A DNA stretch of 64,000 nucleotides from Archegozetes longisetosus (lineage: Eukaryota > Arthropoda > Arachnida > Sarcoptiformes > Trhypochthoniidae): positions 7,647,855 to 7,711,854 of the forward strand of contig JAEMBT020000006.1 in assembly GCA_018873245.2 (NCBI GenBank), given 5' to 3'. The notes under the pieces were generated by a model. That model did no database searches and was not told the origin of the DNA. It saw nothing but the letters and a program-made list of their open reading frames with translations. Of the stretch, positions 63,956-64,000 are shown in pieces. Positions within the stretch are counted from its first letter, which is position 1, and every line of letters begins with the position of its first letter. Made by a program: the position numbers and the translations under genes.

Positions 63956-64000
63956 TTGTTTGAATGAATAATTAATAGTTTTAAACTGAATGAATAAGCA

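Noticed and set aside
1..64000. CRISPR arrays, operons, phage or plasmid modules
   Set aside because: The window has spliced eukaryotic genes throughout; no regularly spaced repeats or prokaryotic gene clusters were seen.

Overview
The window is nuclear DNA of a small, strongly AT-rich animal genome. Nine of the ten protein genes have canonical GT-AG introns, many only 50-200 bases long. Two clues favour an arthropod, possibly a chelicerate such as a mite: a degenerate run of CCTAA units (the arthropod telomere motif TTAGG on the other strand) inside an intron, and a protein with a GBD-FH3-coiled-coil layout but no FH2 domain, which is the layout of Drosophila Multiple wing hairs. No species can be named from sequence alone.

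Layout, left to right. (1) A reverse-strand gene for a GRTP1-like TBC Rab-GAP (8 exons, 902-9100) has a long, unidentified C-terminal half. Its 3.9 kb last intron holds an intact forward-strand single-exon gene for a small secreted coiled-coil protein (4914-5579). (2) After about 4 kb of gene-free AT-rich DNA containing MITE copy 1 (9991-10643), a two-exon gene of unknown function (13452-14449) runs convergently into EXT2, the heparan sulfate co-polymerase (14805-17245). (3) EXT2 and PWP1 (ribosome biogenesis, 17637-20656) are divergent across 391 bases. PWP1 converges on a synaptotagmin-like gene (20853-23226). (4) Phenylalanine hydroxylase (27296-32953) carries a long inverted repeat in intron 1 and the telomere-like array in intron 2, and converges on the mwh-like gene (34099-39448). 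(5) About 11 kb follow without a recognisable protein gene, broken only by a tRNA-Asn(GTT) gene (48688-48761). (6) TRMO (tRNA t6A37 methylation, 50524-51589) converges on p66/GATAD2 (NuRD subunit, 52431 to about 55437). (7) TM9SF2 (57244-59309), then MITE copy 2 (61237-61892), then a coiled-coil protein with FG motifs (62492-63955).

The genes are unlinked functionally: housekeeping (EXT2, PWP1, TRMO, TM9SF2, p66, tRNA-Asn), metabolic (PAH) and membrane or cytoskeletal (synaptotagmin-like, Rab-GAP, mwh-like). I rebuilt the exon structures by hand from splice sites, reading frame and remembered family conservation. All joined coding lengths are multiples of three. No transcript data were available, so first exons are the least certain parts. 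No bacterial, viral or CRISPR-like system is present. The most unusual items are a well-preserved MITE family with matching target-site duplications, the Rab-GAP with an unexplained C-terminal half and a nested gene in its intron, and the intronic hairpin and telomere-like array in PAH.
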